This document shows positions 51,168 through 60,274 of a stretch of 64,000 nucleotides of DNA, piece after piece. Position 1 is the stretch's first letter. Each line of letters starts with the position of its first letter. The stretch comes from Ardenticatenales bacterium (GTDB taxonomy: Bacteria; Chloroflexota; Anaerolineae; Promineifilales; Promineifilaceae), in assembly GCA_020634515.1 (NCBI GenBank), contig JACKBL010000001.1, positions 620,001-684,000 on the forward strand. The letters run 5' to 3'. The position numbers were made by a program, and so were the translations under genes. Under the pieces are notes generated by a model. The model made no database searches. It was not told the DNA's origin and was given only the letters and a program-made list of their open reading frames with translations.

Positions 51168-52187
51168 TCAAATGTCCATCGCCTCCGCGTGTCCCTCCGG
51201 TTCCACGGCCGCCGCCCGCCGCAGCACGGCATACGCGCGGCGGGCAAACCGGGGAAAAGCAAACTCCCGCTCCCAACGCGCCCGCGCCTGTTCGCCCATC
51301 CAGCGACACCGCTCCGCGTCGCCAAGCAGGGTCAGCAGCCCATCACGCCAGGCGGTTGCCTCGCCCGGCGGCAGCAGCAGCCCTGTCACGCCTGGCGTCA
51401 CGTACTCCCGCGTCACGGGCAGGTCGGCGCAAACCACGGGGCGACCCGCCGACATGGCATCCAGCAGCAGCGTCAGGCCGGCGGCGTGCGGAACGGGCCG
51501 CAGCGGCGCGGCGACGATGCGGCAGCGCATCAGGGCGGCAAAATAATCGTCCACGGGCAGCAGCGGCGCGAAGGTCACATGCGCGGGTTGGCGCAGGCGG
51601 CGTAATTGTGTGGATGGGGCGCTGATCATGGTTGATGCCGGCACATCCGCCAGCGCCGTCAGCAAGGTGGCATAATCCCGATCCGTGCGCCCGCCGGCAA
51701 ACACCGCCAGGCGATGGCCATCATCGGGGGAGTGCCGCCCCCTGGCCGCCATGTGCCGGCGCACGTCGTAGCTGCCCAAGGGACACGCGGAAATATGCGA
51801 TGCCGGCAGGTGGAAAAGGGAGCCATAGCGCGTCGCTTCCCAATTGCTGGGAGCCGTTATGTGGGTCACGCCACGTAGCCAACGCCGCGCCAGAAATCGC
51901 AGCCGCCGCAGATACGGCTTGGCCGCCAGGGTGAGGAACACCAGCGGCGGGCGCGTTTCCGCCCGTAGCCAGCGCCAGAGGGCCAGCGGCAGCCCCGCTC
52001 CATTCTCCCACGTCACAATCAGGTCGAACGGCTCTTGTCGCGCCCGCCGATCCACCTGGCGCAGCCAATGGCCGCAGGCGCGGGTGGCCTGGATGAAATG
52101 GACATCGTCGGCGGCGGCGGGCAGGTCGTTCCACAACCAGCGGTCTCCGGCGGCCACGGGGAAGCGCGTAACGCAGAGGATGCGCAT
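51168..52187 (-). CDS. GT4-family glycosyltransferase
   Basis: A 339-residue GT-B protein. The ATG at 52187 overlaps the polymerase stop (TGATG). It begins MRILCVTRFPVAAGDRWLWN. The C-terminal domain has HAAGLTLLLDAMSAGRPVVC, then ADLPVTREYV (donor site), and VTHITAPSNWEATRYG in the N-terminal domain. It is shorter than the average GT4 but complete. Donor unknown. Confidence 0.86.
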   Translation of the reverse strand: MRILCVTRFPVAAGDRWLWNDLPAAADDVHFIQATRACGHWLRQVDRRARQEPFDLIVTWENGAGLPLALWRWLRAETRPPLVFLTLAAKPYLRRLRFLARRWLRGVTHITAPSNWEATRYGSLFHLPASHISACPLGSYDVRRHMAARGRHSPDDGHRLAVFAGGRTDRDYATLLTALADVPASTMISAPSTQLRRLRQPAHVTFAPLLPVDDYFAALMRCRIVAAPLRPVPHAAGLTLLLDAMSAGRPVVCADLPVTREYVTPGVTGLLLPPGEATAWRDGLLTLLGDAERCRWMGEQARARWEREFAFPRFARRAYAVLRRAAAVEPEGHAEAMDI

Positions 52188-53608
52188 CAGCCGTCGGCCT
52201 CCTCCCGGGCCAACGCCACCAGACCGCCCCCAAATAGCCACACCAGCACACTGGCCTGGAAGCCGGGGAAGCCAATGTTGTACACGAACGGCAAAATCCA
52301 GTCCGCCAGCAGCATCAACACCAACGCCCCCGCGCCCACCGCCAGCATCCCGTTTACATAACCGGCGGCGAAGTCGTCCGCGAACCGCCGCCGTAGCCGC
52401 GCCGCGTCCCGCCCCAGCGCCGCCACGAACCAGCCGAACAACGCCAGCCCCAGCAGCCCCACGTGGGAAAACAGGTCCACGTAGTTGTTGTGCGCGGAAA
52501 CCAACGGCTGCACCCAAACGATGTGCAGGTACACCAGCGGTTTCATGCTGCTGTAGGCGCGGTAGGCTGCCGGCCCCAGACCCGTAATCGGGTTGCGCAG
52601 CGTCACTTCCACCACCCGCTCAATGAGGCTGAGGCGGGAACCGCCGCTTAGCCGCCATTCCACGTCACCGCCGGCAAACGTCCACAGGCCACGAAACAAC
52701 AGCCCGCTGCCGGCCAACAGCAGCAGCGCCAGCAGCAAGGGTCCGCGCCAGCGTGGCCAGCGCAGCCAGACGAGGATGAGCAGGGTGGCGGTGATGCCGA
52801 TCCAGTTGGAGGCGGCGTCTTGTTGAAACACGAGTGCATAGGCGGCGACGGTGGTGAGGATGAGGATGAGGGCGGCGCGTGCCGGCATTTTCAACCCCCG
52901 ATTGAACAGTAACTGCCCCGCCGCCAGCCCCGTCAGCAGCACCCAAAACGGCGCGCGAATAATGGCAATCGTGATCCACTCACTCAGCGGTGCGGCCACA
53001 CCCGGCACATTCCACAGCACCGCCAGCGCCCCGCCCACCGCCAGGAACAACGCCGTCAGGCGGCGCAGCCACACTTCCGATGGAATCAGATTGCCGCCCA
53101 ACCAGAAAGCACCCGCCGAGAGCGCGAAAATAGCCCATTGACCCAACTGCACCAGCACGAAATTGGAGCTGCGCGGCACGACAGGGTCCCACAGCGCGTT
53201 CCCCACCAGCAGCGACAGCAGCCCGGCCAGCAAGAACAGGGCCAGCGGCCTGTTAGCGGGCGTCGCCGCCAGGCTTGGATGCCCCTGGCGCAGCCACGTC
53301 AGACCCAGAATACCCAGCAGCGCCATCACCAGCAGCGTCACAGGATTCAAGTTCACCGCCGTGCCTGTGCCCAATTCCAGCGACAGCAGCAGCGCCGCCG
53401 GAATCATCGCCAGCACGCCCAACGGGGGCCGCCACAAAAAAACCACACCCAGCACCCCCATCAGCAGCAGTGCCAGATCGCGCAGCGATGCCCGCGCGCC
53501 CAACCCGGCCGCCGCCACCAACAGCAGCAGCGCCACGCCGCCACGTACCAGCGTCACGCCCGCCGCCGGCGTGACGCCCCGCCGCCAACGCGCCACCCAT
53601 TCGCTCAT
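52187..53608 (-). CDS. O-antigen ligase/polymerase (Wzy/WaaL-like) membrane protein
   Basis: A 473-residue protein with about 12 hydrophobic helices and the Wzy_C pattern: a large loop with VEVTLRNPITGLGPAAYRAY, then AHNNYVDLFSHVGLLGLALF, the conserved HNxxLxxxxxxGxxG-type motif of polysaccharide polymerases and ligases. It joins lipid-linked repeat units at the outer face of the membrane. The start at 53608 overlaps the upstream stop (ATGA). Family homology cannot separate polymerase from ligase; the BY-kinase gene in the same locus favours polymerase. Confidence 0.88.
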   Translation of the reverse strand: MSEWVARWRRGVTPAAGVTLVRGGVALLLLVAAAGLGARASLRDLALLLMGVLGVVFLWRPPLGVLAMIPAALLLSLELGTGTAVNLNPVTLLVMALLGILGLTWLRQGHPSLAATPANRPLALFLLAGLLSLLVGNALWDPVVPRSSNFVLVQLGQWAIFALSAGAFWLGGNLIPSEVWLRRLTALFLAVGGALAVLWNVPGVAAPLSEWITIAIIRAPFWVLLTGLAAGQLLFNRGLKMPARAALILILTTVAAYALVFQQDAASNWIGITATLLILVWLRWPRWRGPLLLALLLLAGSGLLFRGLWTFAGGDVEWRLSGGSRLSLIERVVEVTLRNPITGLGPAAYRAYSSMKPLVYLHIVWVQPLVSAHNNYVDLFSHVGLLGLALFGWFVAALGRDAARLRRRFADDFAAGYVNGMLAVGAGALVLMLLADWILPFVYNIGFPGFQASVLVWLFGGGLVALAREEADG

Positions 53609-54810
53609 GCCGGCTGCCCTGCGGCGGCGGTTTCCACCACGCGCACGAAACGCGCGCCCGTCTCCGTCCAATCGTACCGCGCCGCCACCCAGGTGCGCGC
53701 GGCGCAGGCCAACCGCCGCGCCCGCACGGGATCGCGCAGTAGCCGCGCCACGGCCCCGGCAAATGCCGCCGGCGTATCCGCCAACAAGAAATGTTCGTCC
53801 GCCGTCAGCGACAAGCCTTCAACGCCCTTGCTCGTGGCTACCACGGGCGTGCCCAGGGCCATCGCCTCCAGCACCTTCAGGCGTGTGCCGCCGCCCTGGC
53901 GCAGGGGCACCACGGCCACCGCCGCCGCCGCCACCGGCCGGCGCACATCGGCGACGTAGCCGCTGAGGTGGACGCTCTCGTCCAGTTGTAGCCCGCCCAG
54001 GTCCACGCCTGCCGTATCGCCGGTGATGGTCAGGCTGACGGCTGGCTCTTGCGCCTGGATGAGGGGGTAGGTGTCGCGGAGAAAGGATTGCATGGCGTCG
54101 TAGTTGGCGCGGTAGGTGAGCGCGCCGGCGTAGACGAGGGCGTGGGGTTGGCGCGGGGCCAGATCGGGCCGGTTGTGGGCGCAATCGACGCCGTTCGGGC
54201 AGAGGTGAATGTCGGCGGCGCGGCGGGGAGCCAGCCGGCGCAGGTAGGCTTGCTCCTGAGGGGAGACGACGGTGCAGGCGGCGAGGCGGGTGAGCCAGTA
54301 CTGCTCGTAGAGGCGGCTTTTGTGCCAGCTCAGGCGGTGGCGCAGCCGTTGCCAGGCGGACGGGGCGGCCTGGAAGCGGGCGTGTGTTTCCAGGGTCCAG
54401 ATGGCGTCGAGGTCGAGAATTGCCGGCACTTTCCCCACCAAACGCAGATACGGAACGACGGGAAGCTGCGATGCCACCACCACATCCCACCGCCGCGCCC
54501 GCGCCGCCTGCGCCACGCGCCGCCACATCTCGCGGCTGGGCCAGCACGCCAGCGGCGTCGGCGAAGCAAATTTGAGCCACCAGGCGGCGTCCGTGTACCG
54601 AAACGGGTCCACGGGAACCCCCTCCAGCGTCACCGCCGCGTCTGCCGCATGGCTGCACAGCCGCGCCGCCGCCGCCGTCCCACGCGGATTAAACGCCAGC
54701 ACCGTCACCCGATGCCGCGCACTCAGTGCCCGCAGCAGATGGCAAACCCGTATCCTGGCCCCATTGTCCGGCGGCGTGGGAAACCAGGTGGAAAGGAAGA
54801 GGACGTTCAT
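53605..54810 (-). CDS. GT4-family glycosyltransferase
   Basis: A 401-residue GT-B protein. The ATG at 54810 gives the classic start MNVLFLSTWFPTPPDNGARI; a GTG at 54846 that overlaps the methyltransferase stop is less likely. The C-terminal domain has LRQGGGTRLKVLEAMALGTP, then VVATSKGVEGL, the donor-binding site. It closely resembles the product of 44830-46098, suggesting an old duplication within the locus. Donor unknown. Confidence 0.88.
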   Translation of the reverse strand: MNVLFLSTWFPTPPDNGARIRVCHLLRALSARHRVTVLAFNPRGTAAAARLCSHAADAAVTLEGVPVDPFRYTDAAWWLKFASPTPLACWPSREMWRRVAQAARARRWDVVVASQLPVVPYLRLVGKVPAILDLDAIWTLETHARFQAAPSAWQRLRHRLSWHKSRLYEQYWLTRLAACTVVSPQEQAYLRRLAPRRAADIHLCPNGVDCAHNRPDLAPRQPHALVYAGALTYRANYDAMQSFLRDTYPLIQAQEPAVSLTITGDTAGVDLGGLQLDESVHLSGYVADVRRPVAAAAVAVVPLRQGGGTRLKVLEAMALGTPVVATSKGVEGLSLTADEHFLLADTPAAFAGAVARLLRDPVRARRLACAARTWVAARYDWTETGARFVRVVETAAAGQPA

Positions 54811-54842
54811 GACGGAAACAGAAAACGGTAGACGCTTGCCCC

Positions 54843-55613
54843 TCACGTCTTCCGCGCGAGCACGCCGATGGACTGCAGGGTGTAGCAGCCCAGAGGCGAC
54901 GCCTCGAAGCGGTCCCAGAGGGCGCCATAGGCGCGCCAGGCGGCGGCGGGGAGGATGCGCCGCCGCAGCAGCTTTGTCTCCACGCGGGCGAGGCGGCGCA
55001 GCATGGCCCAGGGGCGCGGGTAATAGTCGCGCCCATAGGCGGCCACGGGGGTGAAGCCCACGGAGCGCAGCAGCGCCCGCAGTTCGCCCAGGCTAAAGGA
55101 GCATTCCCAGCCGCCGTAGGGCCAGCGCCCCTGGCGGATGAGGCGGTTCTTGTGCAGGGTGTACAGGTTGTACCGCTGCGGCACGTCCACCAGCAGCCAG
55201 CCACCGGGCCGCAGCACGCGCGCCTGTTCGCGCAGGCTGGGCGCGGGATCGGTGAAATGCTCCAGCACGCCCTGGTGAAAAATCAGGTCGAAGCTGGCGG
55301 CGGCAAAAGGCAGTCGCCATGCGTCCGCGTTGATGGGGAGCAAGGCGGCCTGCATCGTCCGCGCCGTGGCCTGGCTGCGCCGCAGCGCCTCCGGGGAGAG
55401 GTCCAGGGCGACCGCGGTGGCCCCGTCCTGGGCGAGGGTGGCGCTGTTGCCGCCCGTGCCCACGCCAATTTCCAGGATGCGGCTGCCGCGCAGGGGGACG
55501 TGCTGACGCAGGGTGTGCAGCAGGCGCGGCGTGATGTTGATGTAATCGACTGTCTCGACATGCGCCCAGTAATGCGCCCAGGCGGCTGCCGTGGTGGCTT
55601 TGGTTTCGTTCAT
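54843..55613 (-). CDS. Class I SAM-dependent methyltransferase
   Basis: A 256-residue protein with motif I ILEIGVGTGGNSATLAQDGA, motif II-like AVALDLSPEAL, and DLIFHQGVLEHFTDPAPSLR, then EQARVLRPGGWLLVDV (motifs III-IV). It transfers a methyl group from S-adenosylmethionine; in this locus the substrate may be a sugar or a precursor of the glycan (inference from context). The C-terminal helices are family-specific and unassigned. Confidence 0.86.
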   Translation of the reverse strand: MNETKATTAAAWAHYWAHVETVDYINITPRLLHTLRQHVPLRGSRILEIGVGTGGNSATLAQDGATAVALDLSPEALRRSQATARTMQAALLPINADAWRLPFAAASFDLIFHQGVLEHFTDPAPSLREQARVLRPGGWLLVDVPQRYNLYTLHKNRLIRQGRWPYGGWECSFSLGELRALLRSVGFTPVAAYGRDYYPRPWAMLRRLARVETKLLRRRILPAAAWRAYGALWDRFEASPLGCYTLQSIGVLARKT

Positions 55614-55661
55614 GCCGCGTCTCGGACTATGGGATCGTCCAGAATTTCGTTCTTTTCAAGA

Positions 55662-55688
55662 TTGGTTTATTCTCCAAGAATGAACCAA
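55662..55688. repeat. Inverted repeat between glycan genes
   Basis: Arms TTGGTTTATTC and GAATGAACCAA (11 bp with one mismatch) around TCCAA. It lies in the 89-bp gap between the GT4 gene ending at 55703 and the methyltransferase start at 55613, and GAATGAACCAA recurs near 43733. It may be an internal transcription pause or terminator. Confidence 0.5.
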
Positions 55689-55702
55689 TTTTAACAGGGG
55701 CT

Positions 55703-56875
55703 TTATGCCGGCATTTTCCCGGCCCACCCGCGCATCATTTGCCCCATCAACGCCAGCAGCGTTTGCGCGTGTGCATCTGCGCCGTAGCGCGCCCACGCCT
55801 GTCGTTGTCCGGCCCGACCCATCTCGCGCAGCACGACGGGTTGGGTGAGCAAGTCGTCTATGGCCTGAGCGAATGCCGGCACATTCCCCGGCGGAACCAG
55901 GCGGCCATTTCGCCCATCCTGGAGCCACTCAGGAATGCCGCCCGTGGCGTAAGCGACCACGGCACGCCCCTGCGCCAGGGCTTCGATGCCTACCTTGCCA
56001 AACGGCTCGGCGTAATGGGAGGGGATCAGCACCAAAGCGCAGCGCCGGTAGAGGGCGGTGAGGGCGTCGGCGGCCAGCCAGCCCACGAACCGCACCCGCG
56101 CCGCCAATCCCATTTCCGCCGCCATTCGTTCGTACTGAGCGCGTTGGGTTCCGTCACCGGCAACGACCAGGTGCGCGGGCGCGGGCAGCAGGCGGAGGGC
56201 TTGCAGGAGATGTGAGACACCTTTTTCCACTTCCAATCTGCCGGCATAAACCAGCAAGGACGGGTCTGCGGGCGGCTGCCACGGCGGCGGCGGCGCGGCG
56301 AGAAAATGGGGCGGCAAAATTGTGATCCGACGCGGGTCAAACCGATTTTGCCGCAGCAGATCGCGCATGTAGCCGGAGGCCACCAGCAAATGGTCGAGCC
56401 GGGCAAACGCCCACCGCCGCCGCGCCGTCTCCTGCATCAGCCGCCGCACCGTCAGCGGATGGCGCGCGGTCGAACAGCGGTGGGTATATTGCAGCGGCGC
56501 GCACGCCCAACCAAAAGGGCGGGTGCAAATCGTTTCCGTGCGGCGAAAATACTTACCCAGGCCGGCGCACACCGGCGCAAAACCATGGATGTAGCCTAAT
56601 GCCGGCATCCGCTCCGCAACCGCCGCAATCACATCCCCATCGCGGACGTGATGCACATAGGCCACGTCTGGCCGTAGCCGGTCCGCCAGACGGCGCGCGG
56701 CGTCCGGCGTGGGCGTGGCGTAGGTTGGCCAGGGCGCGGCGGATTCGCGCCCATCCGCGCAGGCGGCGACCACGTTTTCGTGCCCCGCCGCCGCCAGCAG
56801 GTCGCAAACGCTGAGGAGATACTGCTCCACGCCCCCTTGCGGATTGACGGTGTCGTTCAGGTGCAGGATTCTCAT
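55703..56875 (-). CDS. GT4-family glycosyltransferase
   Basis: A 390-residue GT-B protein starting MRILHLNDTVNPQGGVEQYL at 56875. The donor site is textbook: LLVYAGRLEVEKGVSHLLQA and YAEPFGKVGIEALAQGRAVV (E-x7-E), then AYATGGIPEWL. The GGVEQYL N-terminal loop is typical of retaining GT4 enzymes. It lies about 100 bp downstream of a GT2 gene, the gap being filled by a dispersed inverted repeat. Donor unknown. Confidence 0.91.
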   Translation of the reverse strand: MRILHLNDTVNPQGGVEQYLLSVCDLLAAAGHENVVAACADGRESAAPWPTYATPTPDAARRLADRLRPDVAYVHHVRDGDVIAAVAERMPALGYIHGFAPVCAGLGKYFRRTETICTRPFGWACAPLQYTHRCSTARHPLTVRRLMQETARRRWAFARLDHLLVASGYMRDLLRQNRFDPRRITILPPHFLAAPPPPWQPPADPSLLVYAGRLEVEKGVSHLLQALRLLPAPAHLVVAGDGTQRAQYERMAAEMGLAARVRFVGWLAADALTALYRRCALVLIPSHYAEPFGKVGIEALAQGRAVVAYATGGIPEWLQDGRNGRLVPPGNVPAFAQAIDDLLTQPVVLREMGRAGQRQAWARYGADAHAQTLLALMGQMMRGWAGKMPA

Positions 56876-56888
56876 GCGCGTGGGCCTG

Positions 56889-56950
56889 TTCACCTTCGGA
56901 GATTGGACCACTTTTCTCTGGCGAAATGGGTCCAATCGGGTTCAGCCGTT
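56889..56950. repeat. Dispersed inverted repeat, copy in the glycan locus
   Basis: GATTGGACC (56901-56909) and GGTCCAATC (56929-56937) form a 9-bp stem with CACTTTTCTCTGGCGAAAT between them, followed by a GTTAC word near 56948, as in the copies at 14660 and 19272. It fills the gap between the GT2 gene at 56977 and the GT4 gene at 56875. Confidence 0.7.
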
Positions 56951-56976
56951 ACCCGGAAAGATAAAAGTCCTCCCAT

Positions 56977-57888
56977 TCAACGAACCACATACTGCAAAAA
57001 ACGACTGTCCGGCGCGGCTCGTTTGCACTGCACGGCGCGGCGGCGGGCCAGCGTGCCCGGCAGCCAGGCGAGGGCGGCCAGCGTGCCGCGCAGGGCGTAT
57101 CGGTTGCGGGTAAAGAACCAGCGGGCGCGAATTGGCGGCCAGAACTGGCGCAGCGTGGCGGGCTGGTACAGCTTGAGAAGGGTGGTCAACTGGTTGCGAT
57201 ACCCCCAGACCATGCGCCGGGGGGCGTCGCCGGCGGAGCCGCCAAAACGATGGTAGACGACGGCGGCGGGCACGTCGAGGACGTCGTACCCCAAAATCCA
57301 GGCGCGCAAGGTGAGGTCTACGTCTTCGACGTACATGAAGTATCGTTCGTCGAAGAGGCCCAGCGCGGGCAGGGCGGCGGCGCGCAGCAGCATGGCGCAG
57401 CCGGAGGCAAAAGGGGTGGGGCGCGGCGGTCCGGGGGGCGTGATGGGGGTGTAATGGGCGTCGGCTTCGGCCCATGCCGGCATAAACCGAAACCTTATCT
57501 CCTGCTCTCCATCCCACGTCCGCTGCCGCGCCTGACAAATCGCCGCCTGGGGATGTGTTTCCGCCGATTCGACCAACGCCGGCAGCCAATCCGCCTCCAC
57601 CCGCGTATCATTGTTCAGCAACACCACGTAGGCCGCGCCTGCCGCCAGCGCCTGCTCAATGCCCCGATTATTCCCCCGCGCAAAACCCTCGTTTCGCCCC
57701 AGGGACAACCACCGCACCGCCGGGAAATGGGCGCGCGCCCACGCCTCGCTGCCATCCGTGGAGCCATTGTCCACCACCAGCACCTGAAATGGACGGTAGG
57801 CGGTGCGCGCCAGCGTGGGCAAACACGCCTGCAAGTGGGTCAGCCCATTCCAGTTAACGAGAACGACGTAGACCAGTGGCGACGACAT
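56977..57888 (-). CDS. GT2-family glycosyltransferase
   Basis: A 303-residue GT-A protein: VYVVLVNWNGLTHLQACLPT, then VLVVDNGSTDGSEAW, NEGFARGNNRGI, VVLLNNDTRVEADWLPALVE and DERYFMYVEDVDLTLRAWIL. The VDNGS and LNNDT motifs bind the nucleotide sugar; the ED..L..R segment carries the likely base. The start ATG (57888) lies 13 nt after the stop of the upstream GT4 gene, with GAGGGGG as a possible ribosome-binding site. Paralogue of 48863-49792. Confidence 0.9.
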   Translation of the reverse strand: MSSPLVYVVLVNWNGLTHLQACLPTLARTAYRPFQVLVVDNGSTDGSEAWARAHFPAVRWLSLGRNEGFARGNNRGIEQALAAGAAYVVLLNNDTRVEADWLPALVESAETHPQAAICQARQRTWDGEQEIRFRFMPAWAEADAHYTPITPPGPPRPTPFASGCAMLLRAAALPALGLFDERYFMYVEDVDLTLRAWILGYDVLDVPAAVVYHRFGGSAGDAPRRMVWGYRNQLTTLLKLYQPATLRQFWPPIRARWFFTRNRYALRGTLAALAWLPGTLARRRAVQCKRAAPDSRFLQYVVR

Positions 57889-57901
57889 CAGGCACGCCCC
57901 C

Positions 57902-59131
57902 TCACGCCCCACTGTTTCCGCGCGCCATAAACGGCTCCAGGCAATCAATCGTCGCCGACCAGGGGTAGGTCTGGCGCACATAGGGGGCCGCGCGCGCGCC
58001 CAATTCGCCGCGCAGGTCCGGCTGCGCCAACACGCGCGCCAGCGCCGTGGCAAACGCTTCTTCGTGCCGCGGTGTGAGCAGCCCCGTTTCCTCGTGCCGC
58101 ACCGATTCGCGCACGCCGCCCTCGCCCACGGCCACCACCGGCGCGCCGCAGGCCATCGCTTCCACTGCCGCCAACCCCCACGGCTCCAGGTACGGCGTGT
58201 AGACGAAGGCCAGCGCCCGGTTATACAACCGCGCCAGTTCGCGGTCGTCCATCACGCGCTGAATGGTCAGGTTCACGCCCAACCGCGCCGCCAACGCCAT
58301 CACCGCCGCCTGTTCCTCCGGGTCGGCGCTGTTGGCGGCAATGAGCAGACGCGGGCGTGTGGCGGGCGGCAGGCAGGCCAGCGCCCGCAGCAAAAAGCGA
58401 TACCCCTTGAAGTAATGGATCGCGCCCACACTGAGGACGTAATCGCCGGGCGGCAGACCCAACGGGCGAAACGTGTCCAGGTCCACCCCCAGGTAGCAGA
58501 CGGCGCCGGCGATGCCATAAACGGCGCGGGCCTGGTCGGCGGCGAACCGGGAGTTGACCAGCACTTGCCCGGCGCGGCGGGCGGCGCGGCGGGCGGCGCG
58601 GTCCCGCCACCAGGGATAAAGGTGGACGGGCAGCGCGTAGTAGGCGCGCTTTAACGTATGTGGGATCGTCCGTGGGGGGGTCCCGCGGCGCGGGCGATCA
58701 TGCTTGCGCACAACGCCGTGATGGCAGTAGAAGAGGGTGGGCGTTTGCGCCTGGCGCAGCAGCGCGGGGTTCATGGATAGCTGGCAGTCGTGGGCGAAAA
58801 TAACGTCGTATTCCCCCGCGTCAATGGTGGCGGCGGCCTGGCGATTGACATGCGCCAGCGTCGTCAGGTCGGTAAGCAGGCGGGCGGCGGTGACATAGGG
58901 GGTGACAAACGGCACGCGCCGCGCCCAAACGCCGCGTGGTTGGAACGGCAGCAGCACGGTGTGGCGCACGAAGGGGGCGAGGGGGAAAAATCGGCGGTCG
59001 GCGGTGGTGGGGCAGAATTCGTCAATGACGTGTCCGCGCTGCGCCAGCCCTTTGACCATTTCGTAGACGGCCCGCCGCGCGCCGCCGGAAGGGAGGTTGT
59101 GGTAGAGGGCGATGCGCAGGGGAGTGGGCAT
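57902..59131 (-). CDS. GT4-family glycosyltransferase
   Basis: A 409-residue GT-B protein starting MPTPLRIALYHNLPSGGARR. Donor site: YVLSVGAIHYFKGYRFLLRA and YLEPWGLAAVEAMACGAPVV (E-x7-E), then AVGEGGVRESV. VLVNSRFAADQARAVYG marks the hinge region. It lies 54 nt after the GT4 gene ending at 59186 on the same strand. Donor unknown. Confidence 0.91.
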   Translation of the reverse strand: MPTPLRIALYHNLPSGGARRAVYEMVKGLAQRGHVIDEFCPTTADRRFFPLAPFVRHTVLLPFQPRGVWARRVPFVTPYVTAARLLTDLTTLAHVNRQAAATIDAGEYDVIFAHDCQLSMNPALLRQAQTPTLFYCHHGVVRKHDRPRRGTPPRTIPHTLKRAYYALPVHLYPWWRDRAARRAARRAGQVLVNSRFAADQARAVYGIAGAVCYLGVDLDTFRPLGLPPGDYVLSVGAIHYFKGYRFLLRALACLPPATRPRLLIAANSADPEEQAAVMALAARLGVNLTIQRVMDDRELARLYNRALAFVYTPYLEPWGLAAVEAMACGAPVVAVGEGGVRESVRHEETGLLTPRHEEAFATALARVLAQPDLRGELGARAAPYVRQTYPWSATIDCLEPFMARGNSGA

Positions 59132-59185
59132 GAGGAAGAAGGACGAACAGGCGTGGGGGACTGTTTGAACGGCGAGAATGCCGTT

Positions 59186-60274
59186 TCATTCCCGTGGTGG
59201 GCGGCCTGAGCCGGCGTAGATGCGGGCGGTGGCCTGGGCGAGTTCGCGCCAACTGCCGGCATGGACGCGCTGCTGGCCGACCGTGCCCAGGCGGTCGAGG
59301 TCGGTGGCGCGGGCTTGTTGCAGGGCGTGGCGCAGGCCGTGGGGATCGTCGGGGGGGTAGAGAATGCCGGCATCTTCCCCCACCACCTCCGCCAGACAAC
59401 CGAGGCGCGGCCCAATCACCGCGCGCCCCGCCGCCAACGCCATAATCACCGTGCTGGACGTGAGCACCCGCTGAAACGGGAACGCCATCACGTCCGCCGC
59501 GGCCACGTAGAGCAGCATCTCCTCGTCGGGGATTTCCTCCGGGCGGAACAGGACACGCGGCAGTGTCGCCACCTGCGTGTGCAGCGCCGCCACGTATGCC
59601 GGCGGCGGCCAGGGTCGTCCGGCCACCAGCAGCCAGGCATCTGCTTGCCCCCATGCGGCAAAAGCGGCCAAAAGCTGCTCAATGCCCTTATTCGGGCGAA
59701 TGCCGCCGACGAAGCCGACGATAAACGCCGCGGGAGGCAGCCCCAATGCCGCCCGCGCCGCCGGGCGGGAGATGGCGGCCGATGGCGGCGTGGGGAACAC
59801 GGGATGGGGCAGCGTCCATACCCGCCGCCGCCGCCCAAAATGGCGGGCCAGCAGACGCCGCCCTTCCTCGCAGTGGACGATCACGTCGTGCGCCAGGGCG
59901 GCCATGATGCGGCGCGCCAGCCGCTCCACCCAGGCGGGCGACAGCGGCCACGTGGGCAGGAAATCGTGCATGGTCCAGACGAGGCGATACCCTAGCAGCC
60001 GCGCCAGCAGCAAATCGAGGGTGAATTTTCGCAGCCGCCGCCAGGAGGCGCGTTCGTCTGCGGCGTAGTGGGGTTGGATGAAGTGGAAATGGAGCACCTG
60101 CACGCGCCCCCGCTGCCCCCATAACCAGCGCCGCTGCGTGAAGGCGCTGTGGTGGGAGTCGGCGAAGGTGATGCCGGATGCTTCCAGGTTTTGTTGCAGC
60201 AGCGACCAGTATGGATTGCCTGCCAGGTCCGCCGTGCGCGGGAACCAGGCAACGCGCAGCGGTTTATCTGGCAT
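59186..60274 (-). CDS. GT4-family glycosyltransferase
   Basis: A 362-residue GT-B protein starting MPDKPLRVAWFPRTADLAGN at 60274, overlapping the upstream gene by 11 nt. The N-terminal domain has LVWTMHDFLPTW; the donor domain has IVGFVGGIRPNKGIEQLLAA and LTSSTVIMALAAGRAVIGPR, where the first Glu of E-x7-E is replaced. The family is otherwise clear. Donor unknown. Confidence 0.87.
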   Translation of the reverse strand: MPDKPLRVAWFPRTADLAGNPYWSLLQQNLEASGITFADSHHSAFTQRRWLWGQRGRVQVLHFHFIQPHYAADERASWRRLRKFTLDLLLARLLGYRLVWTMHDFLPTWPLSPAWVERLARRIMAALAHDVIVHCEEGRRLLARHFGRRRRVWTLPHPVFPTPPSAAISRPAARAALGLPPAAFIVGFVGGIRPNKGIEQLLAAFAAWGQADAWLLVAGRPWPPPAYVAALHTQVATLPRVLFRPEEIPDEEMLLYVAAADVMAFPFQRVLTSSTVIMALAAGRAVIGPRLGCLAEVVGEDAGILYPPDDPHGLRHALQQARATDLDRLGTVGQQRVHAGSWRELAQATARIYAGSGRPPRE

